From: Tupaia tana
Taxonomy: Eukaryota; Chordata; Mammalia; Scandentia; Tupaiidae
DNA length: 64,000 nt
Direction: 5' to 3'
Assembly (NCBI GenBank): GCA_026018925.1
Contig: JAKSZU010000029.1
Coordinates: forward strand, 12,919,863 to 12,983,862
In this document: piece by piece, positions 23,095 through 34,302 of the stretch
How positions within the stretch are numbered: the first letter of the stretch is position 1
Layout of the letters: each line of letters begins with the position of its first letter
The notes under the pieces: model-generated
Told to the model about the DNA's origin: nothing
The model's input: the letters and a program-made list of their open reading frames with translations, nothing else
Databases searched by the model: none
Position numbers and translations under genes: made by a program

Positions 23095-23109
23095 GAATTT
23101 TAACACCAT

Positions 23110-23679
23110 TAAAAAAATCTTGACAACAGTCTTGGCCTCTCTTGGTCACAACATTACAAAGCTTATTTTCTCAGGATGGGGTTATCCCCAAAGTTTTACT
23201 TGGCCATTATGAAATCTTAAATTCTAGGGAATTAAAACAATCCAAAACATGTTTTTCCCAAGTGTTTGTTTTGTTTTTTGTTTCTTTGGTTTTTTTTTTT
23301 TTTTTTTTTTTTTTACCAAAATTGTGGGTGATAGATGCAGAGCCCCAGGACAGTGAAATCCTCAGATCTCCTGGATGGGATTTAAATGAAACAGTAAAAG
23401 GACAGGGAAGCCAGACCTGCTTAGATTAAGAGTGAATCTCAGCACCATGGCTCTTGTGGAAATGCCTTTTTAAATGCTTCTAGCTATGTCCCTATCTGTC
23501 ATGCCAGTCTGGCACATACTTTGGAGAGCTCAAAGGCAGATCAGGGAAGTGAGAATTCTCTGTGTCCTCCACAGAGTTGCCTCTCCCAACAGAGACTGAG
23601 ATTGCAGACACAATCCAGTTTCATCTCCCTCTCAGCTCATACACATATGACTTGTTATCTGTGTTGGATCAGCTCAGAC
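23110..23679 (+). promoter_or_regulatory. Upstream region of the V2R pseudogene, duplicated at 61960-62477
   Basis: This stretch ('cttggcctctcttggtcac' to 'ggatcagctcagac') aligns along its length with 61960-62477, upstream of the second exon 1. It therefore belongs to the V2R duplication unit and probably includes the old promoter and 5' UTR. A T-rich run at 23290-23314 is present only here. No core promoter motif is clear. Confidence 0.5.
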
Positions 23680-23888
23680 ATGTCATCACCTTTGATTTTC
23701 CTATTTCTACAGCCTTTACAAATGTCTTATGCAATGGAATATATGAGCTGTCTTGTATACCTGAAGCCAAGTGTCTACAAGGATGGAGACCTGATACTGG
23801 GTGGGTTTTTCCCTTTTAATATCTTGGAGATACAATCTGCACATAAAAGTTTTCTGATAAGGCCAACTCAACAGGTGTTAGATACTTG
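23680..23888 (+). pseudogene. V2R pseudogene exon 1 (signal peptide and start of ligand-binding domain)
   Basis: From ATG 23680 the frame gives a hydrophobic leader ('SSPLIFLFLQPLQMSYA') and 'KPSVYKDGDLILGGFFPF', the conserved start of the class C extracellular domain. It ends at 'acttg' followed by the donor 'gtaagt'. The last two bases (TG) join the first G of exon 2 to make TGG. This exon itself is open. It is closely related to the exon at 62478. Confidence 0.9.
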
Positions 23889-24384
23889 GTAAGTTGTTGT
23901 TTATATCTATAGAAAATGTATTTATAGCTACGTAATAATGTAGTTTGTATATGTACGTGTGTGTATCATTAATCCCACTTAAGAATTAGCAAGTGTGCAC
24001 AGAAATGAGAGAAGTAAAGAATTCTGAACTCATGATGTTCTGCCTTGTTATCCTTTAATTATCTTTCTTTTTCGTATTTTCAAAGTTTTTTCATTTCTTT
24101 CAAGAGAGAAAGTCAGTATATTTTATTGTCCTCTCCATCAGCAGTATCCCCATATTCAGTCTTTGAGAGGCTCAGAATGATTGAGATTGTTGGGACCTCA
24201 CCTCAGCCCTTTTACCACAAAGACCTGTATAGTGAGGCCCACATGCATATTGAGATTCTGACCCCCGGACATGGAGTTAATGTTAGAATCACAGTGCTGA
24301 ATCTGGGTGCTCACTTCTGACTAGGATATTGTAGCTTGTACTTTGCAGAGAAGTCATGGGTGTCTAAAGTCCCCCACCATATAT

Positions 24385-24557
24385 AAACCACAAAGAATGG
24401 CCACACTACCATCTATTCTACGTTTTCCTCTCAAGAGTTTGAGCCTGCATGCACATGTGCTCACCATAATTTTCAAGCTTCCAGGCCTGAGACTTATACT
24501 GTGGTCAGCCATATGGGAATTCAGTGCCTTAACCACTATGCAACCTTCTGGCCCCAC
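24385..24557 (-). repeat. SINE fragment shared by V2R copies
   Basis: A reverse tRNA-SINE with 'ctattctacgttttcctctcaag' and a head complement ending 'caaccttctggcccc'. The same copy occurs at 54905-55072 and 63860-64000, so it predates the duplication of the locus. Confidence 0.7.
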
Positions 24558-24839
24558 CATATATTTTAAATCAGAGTAAGAATGCTTCCTTTAAAGCCTC
24601 AAAATATATATGGGAAGTGCGGCCATGAGATTTTGAATTAGTTCAGGAATATTAGGTTCAAATCTGAATATAACAAGGACAAGTAAGAATTTATACACAA
24701 ACAGCAAAGTGGGAGGAATTGGATAGAAAATTGCTAAGTGGTAACATTACACTTAATAAAGATTCTGCACAAATCCACTTACATGGATTATATACCAGTG
24801 TGCACATAGTACTGGAAGAACTTTCTGAAGTCTGATTAA

Positions 24840-25105
24840 TTTTTTTTTTTCTTGGAGAGGTTTTTGCTATAGGGCGCGTGTGCTCACCAGACAGACAGAG
24901 AGAGACAGAGAGATAGAAAGCGAGAAATCACCCTCCCAGGGGGGATGGCCATGCCTCAATCCCTTATCCTCCATTCTCCTCTCAGGATCTTGGGCACGCA
25001 CGCACACGCGCCTGGCGTGAGTTTAAGCCACCGGGTCCGGGACTCGAACTGTGGTCAACTACATGGGAGTCCAGCGACATAGCCATTATGCTAACTGCTG
25101 GTCCC
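24840..25105 (-). repeat. Young SINE-L in V2R intron 1
   Basis: Near-consensus reverse copy (T run, 'gaggtttttgctatagggcgcgtg', head 'ctgctggtccc') flanked by 'aagtctgattaa' and 'aagtctaattaa'. The paralogous site at about 55350 lacks it, which confirms a recent insertion. Confidence 0.9.
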
Positions 25106-25126
25106 AAGTCTAATTAAATTTTAACA

Positions 25127-25345
25127 AACAGGAGTCAGCAAGTGGCATATTGGGTAAGGTGTTGTACTATACCACGTGGTTCAGTCTGAGCTGCAGACCC
25201 AATAGCTTGAAACTCACTATTTGTGCTCCAGTTACTGGTTTCAGTCTGATTTTAGTTCAGCAACAAGGAGTCATAAATACCTCTGAGACTTGTAATGGTG
25301 GCACAGTGAACATTCACCAGACCACAAAAGCAAAACCACAGTAAC
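25127..25345 (+). repeat. tRNA-headed SINE, third body type (SINE-C)
   Basis: The head 'gagtcagcaagtggcatattgggtaaggtg' is followed by a different body ('cttgaaactcactatttgtgctcc', 'gattttagttcagcaac', 'cagaccacaaaagcaaaacc'). The paralogous copy is at 55644-55860. It shares only the tRNA-like head with the other two families. Confidence 0.55.
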
Positions 25346-25404
25346 TCCACTACGTGGAGTTCATTCTCTATCTACCTAGAGTGGGTTCTAATTCCTAACT
25401 CAGT

Positions 25405-25640
25405 ATGGAGGTTAAGGCAGCTGGTTCCCATATGGATGACTATGTATTTGAGTACTGAGTAAAGTGCTCTGAAACATACCAAGTGGATGTGTACCTTTCT
25501 GCTCAATAATTTCAAGTGCAGAATAAAGGAGAAGGGATTATGGCATGATCATCCTCTGCCCTCTCACTGTGTGTTTCTTTCTCTGGCAAGTGCATGCATG
25601 CTAAGGCTAAAACCCCTCAGGGGAAAAAATTATGAATGTT
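25405..25640 (+). repeat. SINE-L, diverged, shared with 55915
   Basis: The head 'atggaggttaaggcagctgg' and a body ending 'ctaaggctaaaacccctc' fit a decayed long SINE. The same insertion is found at 55915-56155. Confidence 0.65.
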
Positions 25641-26136
25641 TATATTAAAGGTGAAATTTAAGAAATTAAGACCAAAATAATTCCTTAGAGTATGGAGAAA
25701 GAATTGAAGACATTGTATAAAAATAATTTAATAAGAAAGTATGCTATTTTTAAATTTTCAAAATATAGTTTTAGCTAATATTAATTTACAACCTAAGAAT
25801 TTCCAAGTGGAAAATGAACAATTATAAAGACCAATTAATCTCAGAGAAAAATGTTTTTACAAGCTGGTAAAAAGACTTGATGTAGTCAATAATTAACTAG
25901 AAGATCTGAATTAAATATTTAATTTTCAACAAAAACATATTTAACAGCACTTTTTTACACACAGTTGATATAGTCATGTATAAAATTATAGAAAAAGCCA
26001 CAGAAAATATTTGAAATGTGCCAAATGGTTGAAAAGTTGGCAAGGCAAATGCTATTTTTAAAAAATATTTATTTCATTTTATTTATTATTATCGTTTTGT
26101 GTTGATTTTGCTACAGGGCCCCTGTATTCACTATAA

Positions 26137-26201
<65 letters not shown>

Positions 26202-27026
26202 CTGAGAGAGACAGGAGAAAGCAAGTCACCAGGGCTGACACTTGAACTGTAGTCAGTCTATTTCAAAGTTTAGTGCCACAATACCCTCAGCTCACCCCAC
26301 CAGATGCTATTTTGAGCTTCCAGACATAGGGAAAATATGAAATGCTTCAATCATGGCTTACAAACCTACATTGAAGCAAGATGACATGTAGGATACATTC
26401 ACTTCTACAAGAGTTAAGAAGGTGAGTGTATGCATGAAGAATGTAACTCATAATTGAGTACTATTCATTCCAATAGTACCAAGGGAGTATGATATTAATG
26501 TTCTCCTCACAGAAAATATGAAATACTTCAGGTGATATGCATGTTAACTACTTTAGTTCAAGTGTTCTGTTTTATTTAAAAATCCTAAAGTTACTTTGCA
26601 TTTTATAAGTAACATATCTATAATTTGCCTAAATATACATTTTTGAAATGTATAAAAAATGGTGAATGTGTGCACTTCTCATTCACATCCTTAAAAATAA
26701 AGTATTCCTCTCCATGAGTTAATGATCCTCCATTAAAATTACCTGTTTAGCGATCAAATCATCATCTAGCTAAATTAAAATTTATCTTACAAGGCCCTCA
26801 AAACTTCTCTTCATTGTTTGGAAACAATTTGCTTAAGTAGAAAGAAAAGCATTTCAATGTTTTCTAGAGCCCTTGGAACATAATTCACACCAGCTCCATG
26901 GACCATGCAGGAGAATCTCTGAATGGCAGCCTAGGCCTAAACCTGTATGACTTGTGGCTTGGCTGAAGAGTTTGCCCTGAATCACATGATTTGACTGTAT
27001 TGTCTAATGCTGTCCCCTCTGTTTAG
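25641..27026 (+). other. V2R intron 1, distal part
   Basis: AT-rich intronic sequence without ORFs. The first half (to about 26300) is paralogous to 58450-59400. One SINE-S with microsatellites lies at 26060-26300. The rest appears unique. Confidence 0.6.
26060..26305 (-). repeat. SINE-S with (GT)n(GA)n expansion
   Basis: T-rich start, 'gattttgctacagggcccctgt', a GT run then a GA run (about 26137-26210), 'gaaagcaagtcaccagggc' and a head complement near 26300. Shared with 59200-59390 in the paralogous copy. Confidence 0.7.
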
Positions 27027-27318
27027 GTTTACATGGAAGAACTACAAATATGTATTGGCCTTTTACTATGCCATTGAGGAGATCAATAAGAATCCCCATT
27101 TGCTACCCAACATTTCCTTGGGTTGTAAATTTTATGATGCATTTCCCAGTGATAGGAGATCTTTATAAAATGATCTGTTTTTGCTCTCTGGAGAGAATAA
27201 GACCCTGCCACACTACAACTGCCAGACACAGAAACAATCTGTTGCTATCATTGCAGGAAACATGTCCACATTTTCAGCCCAAGTTGGAACCCTTTTGGAG
27301 CTCTACAAAAGCCCACAG
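27027..27318 (+). pseudogene. V2R pseudogene exon 2
   Basis: Acceptor 'ctctgtttag'. The frame reads 'YYAIEEINKNPHLLPNISLG', a hallmark V2R block, and ends 'TLLELYKSPQ' at donor 'gtatgt'. An in-frame TAA at 27166-27168 interrupts it at about residue 47 of the exon. The length of 292 nt and the phases fit the neighbouring exons. Confidence 0.92.
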
Positions 27319-27534
27319 GTATGTGCATTGTAAGTTTGGGGAATGAGAGTTGGATAGCTCCTAATGTGAGCAAAGAAAATGTGGAAGCAGGATTTACATA
27401 ACCCTGGAGTCCCTCAACACCTCTCTTGGTTGCTTGGATGCAATCTACTTAAACAGAGAAAAAAAGAACACAGGGAACTTTTTCAGTGATTAAATTGCTA
27501 GTAGTACGAAGATTAGAGAGAGAGGAAAAGAGCA

Positions 27535-27795
27535 GTGGTGGACCAGTTGGTAATATGGCAGTTGATAAAAGTGAATCCCACATCCCTGACTATATGGTTT
27601 AAATTTTAATCCATTGGCTTAAAGAACACGCTTGGCATGTTTTCTTTTATGTCCAAAATCCCAACAATAGAAAACTTTAGGAAAATGGATATTGGTATGA
27701 CGGTTACTTATGAGTGTTATTTTTTACTTTTCCTTTCTCACTGTGACAAGTACGCATGATTCATTTTTTACTCTAAAATTAAAAATAAATAGAGA
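27535..27795 (+). repeat. SINE-L in V2R intron 2, diverged
   Basis: The head 'ggtggaccagttggtaatatgg' and a tail of 'tcactgtgacaagtacgcatga' followed by A-rich sequence fit the long family, with many changes. Confidence 0.6.
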
Positions 27796-27799
27796 AGTG

Positions 27800-28793
27800 T
27801 AATCTCTTAACTATCACCCAAATTTCTGTCAATGGCCATTACATTCAATCCCCTCTGATGGGAATATTGATGGCCAACTTAAAGATGTCTCCTAAATAGT
27901 AGATGTCTCCTAAGATGCAGCAAATAGAGATCTACCTCATCTCAGGAGAGGACAGTATCAGGAGGCATTCAGAGGTCAATCACATACAAAGATATAATTT
28001 TTTAAATTCATTATGTCAAAGAAAGGACATTCTAGCACCAGAGAGCCTATAAATTGACTATGGCTCAGTTACAGTAGCTGAGGTTTACCAGCTCCCTCTG
28101 CCCTTCCTCAAATCCATGGGGGTGGATCTCTTGAAAGCACTTCCAGTTACTCTCTACATAACAACTCCACCTTAGAGATTTTTCTAGAGGAACTATCAAG
28201 TTTCAGGAGACATTACTGGAAAACACAGCCTTAGCTTATGAGAATACTGTTCTTGAAAAAATATATTTAAAAACTCAGAAAGGCCTAGAGATTGTGTTTT
28301 AAGAAAATATAGGTTATGCTATGGTGATTAAACACAGTATCAAAAATCAATATAATATATTTTTTTAGAGTTGATATTTTTTCCTTGGCTGGTAAGAAAG
28401 GAAACCTTAGATCAACATGTCACATGAGCTCGGGGTGGCAGAATCACCAATGTCTTGTTGCAACATTTTATAAATATGTGCATCCCTCAGTTCCCTCTGT
28501 AGGCATTGAAACAAATATTGAACTCTATACTTTTTCTCCTATGCTATGATCTTGGAGTAATACTGTTATTTTAATTAATCACATGTCATTTCTAAAAAAA
28601 AAAAATGGGACTGCAAGACAGTCTTCTGATGCTCATAATGACAGAATATTGTCATTTCCATAGCATGCATTCTCTTCAGTCAATATCTCATCCTATGGTC
28701 TTATCAGGTAGAGAATTATCTCCTCCCCATTTAAATGGGACAATCCAAAATTACACTAAGGTCAGAATTACATTATTTCTTTTATCATTCAAG
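27800..28793 (+). other. V2R intron 2, distal part
   Basis: About 1 kb of AT-rich sequence with no clear repeat and no gene. It ends in the acceptor of exon 3. Confidence 0.5.
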
Positions 28794-29606
28794 TCACATA
28801 TGGTCCTTTTGATCTCATATTAAGTGATAAAGACCAATTTCTATCAGTTTATCAGATGGCCACCAAGGACAGCTCTCTGACTCATGGAATCATCTGGTTG
28901 TTGCTGCATTTTGGCTGGACGTGGGTGGCACTCTATGTATCTGATGATATGCAAGGGGAACAGTTCCTTCAGGATGCTAAGGCAAAGATGACAGAAAAGG
29001 ATATCTGTGTGGTCTTTACAGAAAAATTCCCTGCCACAAAAGGTTTCTCTTTATCACGTGACTTTTCTCTTGTGCAGAGGATCAGAGTTTCATCTGCAAA
29101 TGTGTATATAATACATGGTGATGAAGGCAGTGTCTGGGCCCTTGGACTAGAAAAAGAATTCTATTTAATTTTGGGAAAGGTGTGGATCATGAGAAATTTA
29201 CACTCCCAAGAGTGGGAACGTAGCTTTACTACTTTTAAAAGGATGCCATACTTTTTCCATGGAAGCCTCTTATTTTCAAACCAGAAAAGGAAAATTCCTG
29301 GTTTTAAACAATTTCTCAAGACAGTGAACCCTTCCAAATACCCAGAAGATTTTTACTTCAGTTAACTCTGGGCTTACTTTTTTCTGTGCTCACTTGCTGG
29401 ATCACTATGTGGCAAACTTGGAGAGTGCCCACCAAATTCTTCCATAGAATTTCTTCCATCTTATTTGGACATGATGACTGTCTGACTCCAGATTTTTTAT
29501 TTATCATTCTATACATGTGGTGGCTCAAGTTCTTTATAAGATGCTTTTGCAGAAAATAGAAATGAGATCTTCAGGACATGCAGACCAGACTATTCTTCTC
29601 TGGCAG
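28794..29606 (+). pseudogene. V2R pseudogene exon 3 (bulk of the ligand-binding domain)
   Basis: Contains 'YGPFDLILSDKDQFLSVYQM', 'GWTWVALYVSDD', 'FHGSLLFSNQ' and 'TVNPSKYPEDFYFS', all typical of V2R exon 3, and ends 'ILLWQ' at donor 'gtaaac'. The reading frame after the acceptor 'ttcaag' is short by one base relative to exon 2. TAA at 29363-29365 replaces a codon that is usually Lys. The frame shifts near 29480, after which 'LYKMLLQKIEMRSSG' is readable in the new frame. Confidence 0.92.
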
Positions 29607-29654
29607 GTAAACATCATTCACATACACTAATATTTGGGAGATATTTCTTCTTTT

Positions 29655-29880
29655 GTAAATGTTTCTCTCATAGTACACGTGTATTAATTCATCAGAAAGT
29701 GAAAGTGAGGGGGAAGTGAAACATGATGTGGGTGTGGCCACATCACAATCCCTTCTCCTCCTGTGTTTGAGCACACATGCATACATGCCTGTGTGCTTTC
29801 CAAGCTTCCAGGTCTGGTATTAGCACCATAGTCAGCCACGAGGAAATCTAGCTAAACCACCACACCACATGCTGAACCCA
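29655..29880 (-). repeat. SINE-L in V2R intron 3
   Basis: Reverse copy with 'tgtttctctcatagtacacgtg', 'cacatcacaatcccttctcctcc' and a decayed head to 29880. Confidence 0.65.
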
Positions 29881-29884
29881 AGAG

Positions 29885-29950
29885 GTTTTGTTAGAGAGAT
29901 TTTTGCCATAGAGAGTCCAGCAACATAACCACTACAACATCTGCTGGTCC
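29885..29950 (-). repeat. Internally deleted SINE-L
   Basis: Only the two ends of the repeat remain: 'gagagatttttgccatag' joined directly to 'agtccagcaacataacc..ctgctggtccc'. About 180 bp of the centre is missing. Confidence 0.7.
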
Positions 29951-29979
29951 CTGACCTCTGGAGGTTGTTTTGTTTTTGC

Positions 29980-30190
29980 TTGTTAGTTTTTTTCATAGTG
30001 CATGGGCACCCACCAGAGAAGTAAGAGAAAGATAAAATGTGAGAATTCATCTTTCATAGGGTATGGCCATACTACAATCCCTTCTCCTTCATCCTCCTCT
30101 TGGGAGTTTGGGCTTGTACATTTATCTGCCCAAGTTTTCAAGTAGGTGATGAGGAAACCCAACCACTATAACCACCATATCTATATGTTG
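29980..30190 (-). repeat. SINE-L, reverse
   Basis: 'tttttttcatagtgcatgggcacccacc', 'actacaatcccttctcc' and 'cttgggagtttgggc' mark a diverged long SINE. Confidence 0.65.
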
Positions 30191-30199
30191 AGGTTCTTT

Positions 30200-30443
30200 T
30201 ACTTTTTAGACAGAAATTTTTGCTATTAGGTGCATGGGCTTCTCAGAGAGACAGAAAGTGAGAAATCTCTTCACAAGGGGCTGGCTATGTTGCAATTCCT
30301 TATTTCTTATTTTCCTCTCAGAATCTTGGGCATGCATGCAGACACACCCATTGTGAACTTTCAACCAACCCTCCAGGACTAGAACCACAGTTGACTAAGT
30401 GGGAGTTTAGTCATATAACCATTATGTCATTTGCAGGTCCCTG
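30200..30443 (-). repeat. SINE-L, reverse
   Basis: 'gacagaaatttttgctattaggtgcatggg', 'cagaatcttgggcatgcatgc' and a head ending 'ttgcaggtccc'. Confidence 0.75.
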
Positions 30444-30629
30444 TTGAGGTATATAAATATTTTTAAAAACACACAACATGACTATGTTTTCTTTTCAAAA
30501 TAAAAAAAAAATTAGGCAAAATTAGTAGAAAACATTTTTGATTATTGTTGTTTTCATCCAAAGTATATAGGTTATTGTTATTTCTACTGAGATAGTTCTG
30601 CCACTAGAGACTTAGATATTAAATTATTT

Positions 30630-31565
30630 GAGGTGGCTCTATAGTTTGGTGTTGATGTAGCCAGATTCTACATGGCAAACCTTGCAGCTTGAGTTTTGTA
30701 CCCAAAGCTTGAGAAACACAAGAATGTGTGTGTCTCCAAACTGATGAATGGATTGGAAAAGTGTGGTATATATACTCTATGGAATACTACTCAGCCATAA
30801 AAAATAACAAGGCCCTGGAATTTGATAGAAAGTGGTCAGATACGGAGAATATATTGCTGAGTGAAGTAAGCCAGGATATGAAAGAAAGATATTGTATGTA
30901 TCCACTCAATATATACCGACTATCAACATTCTATGATAGAGAACAAAAATTGGAGGACATAAATGCAGTGAAGGTACTTAATGAGAATAGGACAGTGTGG
31001 AATGGGGGAAGTGAAGAGAAGAGGATAGAGAAAGATAACAAATGAACAATAGAGAGGCAGGACATTAGTGAGAAACAGATATGGCTTATTAACTGTTGAT
31101 GTTGACATGTATAGTATTCTCAACTGGATTTGTCTGAGAAGTATTTCATGATGGGCAAAGTATTTGTACAAGCAACATGAGAAATAGCGATGGACTGTCT
31201 TAAAAAATAATTAGAATAATAATAATGATTGGGGAAAACATAGAAAAGATATTGAATGTTGAAGCGGGGAGATTAATGTCTCTGTACTGACTGACATGCA
31301 TGGCATTCCCTTTTGAAAAAGTAATGTAATACAATGTAAAGTTATATGTAATTCAATGTAATATAAAGAAGAATATGATGATAATAAAAAAAATTAAAAA
31401 AAAAGAAATAACATTTCAAGGGAAAAAAAAAAAAGAATGTGTGTGTCTCTCAACACATATTTGTCAATGAATGAGAAGGGATTACTCCATGATCATTCTC
31501 CATGAAAGTTACTTTCTCTGTCTCTCTGGAGAGTACATGCACCCTCTTGAAAATTTTAAAATGAA
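30630..31565 (+). repeat. SINE-L split by an L1 3' end
   Basis: The head (about 30630-30736) and body (31434-31565) of one forward SINE are separated by the L1 fragment at 30737-31433. The L1 duplicated 'agaatgtgtgtgtctc' of the SINE. Confidence 0.8.
30737..31433 (+). mobile_element. 5'-truncated L1 3' end (type Y) with 16-bp target duplication
   Basis: Encodes only the last ORF2 residues ('[23 protein letters not shown]') followed by the type-Y 3' UTR ('gacatgcatggcattccc') and an A-rich tail. Flanking 16-bp repeats are at 30721-30736 and 31434-31449. The tail consists of two A tracts separated by 18 bp ('gaaataacatttcaaggg', 31405-31422), a possible short 3' transduction. Confidence 0.92.
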
Positions 31566-31985
31566 TAACATTAGTAAAAATACTGTTCAGTGAAATACTG
31601 AAAAATGTTCAAGAAAAGATACTTGACAGAACTTAGATCAAAATTGGTAAAATCTATGTGTGTTTTTTAGGAATGCGTCCAACACCACAGAATATTAACA
31701 TAATGACCATATTTATTTTATCTATAGTGGTACAGATGTGGTGGCCTTATCCCTCCATGCAATACTCATGACGAGGAAAAAATAAGTTCTACATAATATT
31801 ATAACATGACTCAGGGAAACAAATTACTTTGGGACTTTACTGTACTTTTACTGTCTGCAAAGAATTCTGGAGGAAGGAATAGTGATGCAATTTTAAAGCA
31901 TGAAACCACTTTTGAGACATATAGTTTCAGGGTATCCTACTTGGTTTAAAAATATGTTTATGTTTTAAATAAACATTAAATCATG
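31566..31985 (+). other. V2R intron 3, repeat-free stretch
   Basis: About 420 bp of AT-rich DNA without a recognisable element. Confidence 0.4.
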
Positions 31986-31989
31986 GAAC

Positions 31990-32160
31990 CAGAAACTGGC
32001 ATGATGATTAAGACACTGTACTCCCATATCAGCAAATGTGGTCCAAGTCCTGGACTGGTGGTTTGCTTTCTTCCTTTCCCTCTCTCTCTCTCTGTCCCTT
32101 TTTGATGATTACACATGCCCTATAGAAAACCTAAAAAAATAGTAATAATAATTCATAAAA
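31990..32160 (+). repeat. SINE-S
   Basis: The head 'accagaaactggcatgatgattaagacactg', 'ggtttgctttcttcctttccctctc' and an A-rich tail match the short family. Confidence 0.7.
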
Positions 32161-32570
32161 TAGAATGAATAATTTTAAAAATAAAGGCTAAACTTATAAA
32201 TTTTGTGTGAAATATCTTTATCAAAAAGGAACGAATACATTAGACAAATTTGTTGAGAAAAACAAATAATTCCAATACACGTACATACAAATAAACATCC
32301 AAAAGTTTAATTTCTATCTGATTTACACTTGTACTAACCAGTATGATATTTGAATTACACTTGGAGCAAGTTTGAAGTTGACTCTTAGAAAAGCAATTTA
32401 TTTTGTCAATATGGTTATGTAGATATGAAAAACATTGTAATGCCCTATTCTAACAATTAAAAGACTGAAAGAACAGTTGCATAAACAATAAAAACTAGTT
32501 ATTTTCTGCAAAAGAATGTCATCAATTTAGAAGTGAAGACGTTAATATAATTTGTTAAAAATATTTTGAG
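32161..32570 (+). other. V2R intron 3, repeat-free stretch
   Basis: AT-rich intronic sequence in which I see no gene or repeat. Confidence 0.4.
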
Positions 32571-32571
32571 T

Positions 32572-32745
32572 GAGACCAGAAAATGGTGTTTTGGTTAAAT
32601 CACTAAACACTCACATGACCAATTCTGGGGTGGCAGTTTGCTTACTCTCTCTCTCTCTCTCATTCTCTCTCTTTTCTTTTATGAGTACATGTGCCCTATA
32701 GCAAATTTAAAATAATGATAATAGACAAAAATAAATAAATAATTC
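32572..32745 (+). repeat. SINE-S
   Basis: 'gaccagaaaatggtgttttggttaaatcac', 'ggcagtttgcttactctctctctc' and an A-rich tail. Confidence 0.65.
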
Positions 32746-32764
32746 TTAAAAAAATTTTTTTTGT

Positions 32765-33025
32765 GGGCTGGATCTGTGGCATGATGAGTAAGGCAGCTGG
32801 ATTTTTCATGGCTTGCGTCCTAGACTGGAAGACCTAAGAAACATGCCAGACATGAGTATACACATGTTTGCAGAAAATCCAAAAAGGAGGAGACATAGAA
32901 AAGAGATTGCAGCCTGACCATTCACCACTGGTTGGTGTTTTCTCTATTTCCTTTCTCACTATCTCTCTGTCTCCTTTTGGAAAACATATATGACCAGTAG
33001 GAAAAGCAAAAACAAAAATAGCTCT
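32765..33025 (+). repeat. SINE-L
   Basis: 'gggctggatctgtggcatgatgagtaaggc', 'tctctatttcctttctcactatctctctgtctcc' and an end 'aggaaaagcaaaaac'. Confidence 0.65.
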
Positions 33026-33144
33026 TTAGAATTTAAAAGTTTTAAATACACATTTTGTCACAAATTGTTGATTGAATGGTCATATAACAATCACACTCTT
33101 ACCAAAAGAATTCCAAAATAAAGATAAAGAACAAAATGTGTTTG

Positions 33145-33300
33145 TTCCCTTTTAAAAAGCTTTATTGAGGTGTAAATAGCATGCAAAACTGTACATCTTT
33201 AATGTGTGTATTTGGATGAACTTGGAGAAATGCATACCTTTATACTGCCACTACCACTATCAATAATCCATCCATATACTGCCTTTGTAAATGTTTTCCG
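33145..33300. repeat. Ancient L1 3'-end remnant
   Basis: 'aaaaagctttattgaggtgtaaatagcatgc' followed by 'actatcaataatcc' resembles the 3' region of old mammalian L1M subfamilies. Recognised by pattern only. Confidence 0.45.
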
Positions 33301-33304
33301 ACAA

Positions 33305-33450
33305 GGGGCCAGGAGGTGGTAGGGTGGTAAGGACACTGGATCCCCACAAGTGAGAAATCACTTCCCCTGGGAAATAGTCATGATGCAATCATTTCTCCAT
33401 CTTTTCCACCATCTAGAATTTTGGGCATGCACACACATGTGCTGGGTGTT
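33305..33450. repeat. Chimeric SINE remnant
   Basis: A forward head ('ggggccaggaggtggtagggtggtaagg..ggatcccc') is joined to a reverse body ('gtgagaaatcacttcccctggg..gggcatgcacacacatg'). This is either two truncated SINEs or an inversion. Confidence 0.5.
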
Positions 33451-33454
33451 CTTT

Positions 33455-33715
33455 TTTATTATTAATTTATTTTATTTAATATTATTTTAAAAATTTGAAC
33501 AGAGGTAGAGGGGGGAAAAAGGAAAAGTTAGAAAGCAAGCCACCAAGTTCAGGATTCAAACAGTAGTCAATTATGTGGGAGTCCAGCAACTTACCACACC
33601 ACCTTTGGCCCAGCCCAGTGTGTTTTATTAGCTGCTGGTACAGGACTGAAGTTGCCAACTTGACCATGTGTGATTTGGCCACCTTAACTACTCCATGGTC
33701 TGGCTCCATCTGTGC
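33455..33715 (-). repeat. SINE-S and an adjoining SINE head fragment
   Basis: Reverse short SINE to about 33612 ('gaaagcaagccaccaagttcagg', 'gtgggagtccagc'), then a second head-like piece ending 'ctccatggtctggctcc'. Confidence 0.55.
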
Positions 33716-34050
33716 CTGTGCCCTTTATGAATTCCCAAGTTTAGACTTCAATTAGTCTAGACAAGATTTTAGTAGTCTAGATTTTATGAGAGTCTATGCA
33801 CAAATCACCCTCTGGGAAACAACCTAGAATTTTTTTGATAAGCTACAAGCACTCCTCCATTGTTTTTAGGAGGAAAAAAAGAGTTAATCTCACATGAACC
33901 CTGAGCAGGTGACCATTCAAACCAAACTCAGCTCCTACAAAGAAGTAAACTTAAGGGTAGGGATGTTAAAGTATGATCATTTGATAGATATGGACCATCC
34001 ACTTCTACATTAAATGCAGACCTAATTTTAAAACCCTGCCTTTAATACAG

Positions 34051-34271
34051 CTTCATCTATTTCTGAGGAAAATTCAACAGGTAACATTGGGTACAACATG
34101 CCCCTCAGTGAAAACAGAAATACAATGCAGTATGATATCCACAACCTTGTGCGGTTTTCTAATAACAGTTGGCTGATGGTTAAAGTAGGAGCTTTTGTCT
34201 ACAGGAACACCCATGATCACGGGTTGGTCATCAATGAAGAGGTGATAAACTGGCCTGTTAATTTCAAAAAG
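34051..34271 (+). pseudogene. V2R pseudogene exon 4
   Basis: After acceptor 'tttaatacag' comes 'LHLFLRKIQ'. After a one-base shift near 34075-34083, 'QYDIHNLVRFSNNSWLMVKVG' and 'VINEEVINWPVNFKK' follow, ending at donor 'gtatga'. The end phase (0) fits exon 5. Confidence 0.9.
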
Positions 34272-34302
34272 GTATGATGTCATTTCAATATGAAATACAT
34301 AC

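Noticed and set aside
24168..24318. Possible extra V2R exon, because it is conserved at 63340-63470
   Set aside because: The phases of exons 1 and 2 already fit directly. The similarity is explained by duplication of the whole locus, and there is no acceptor/donor pair with an open frame.
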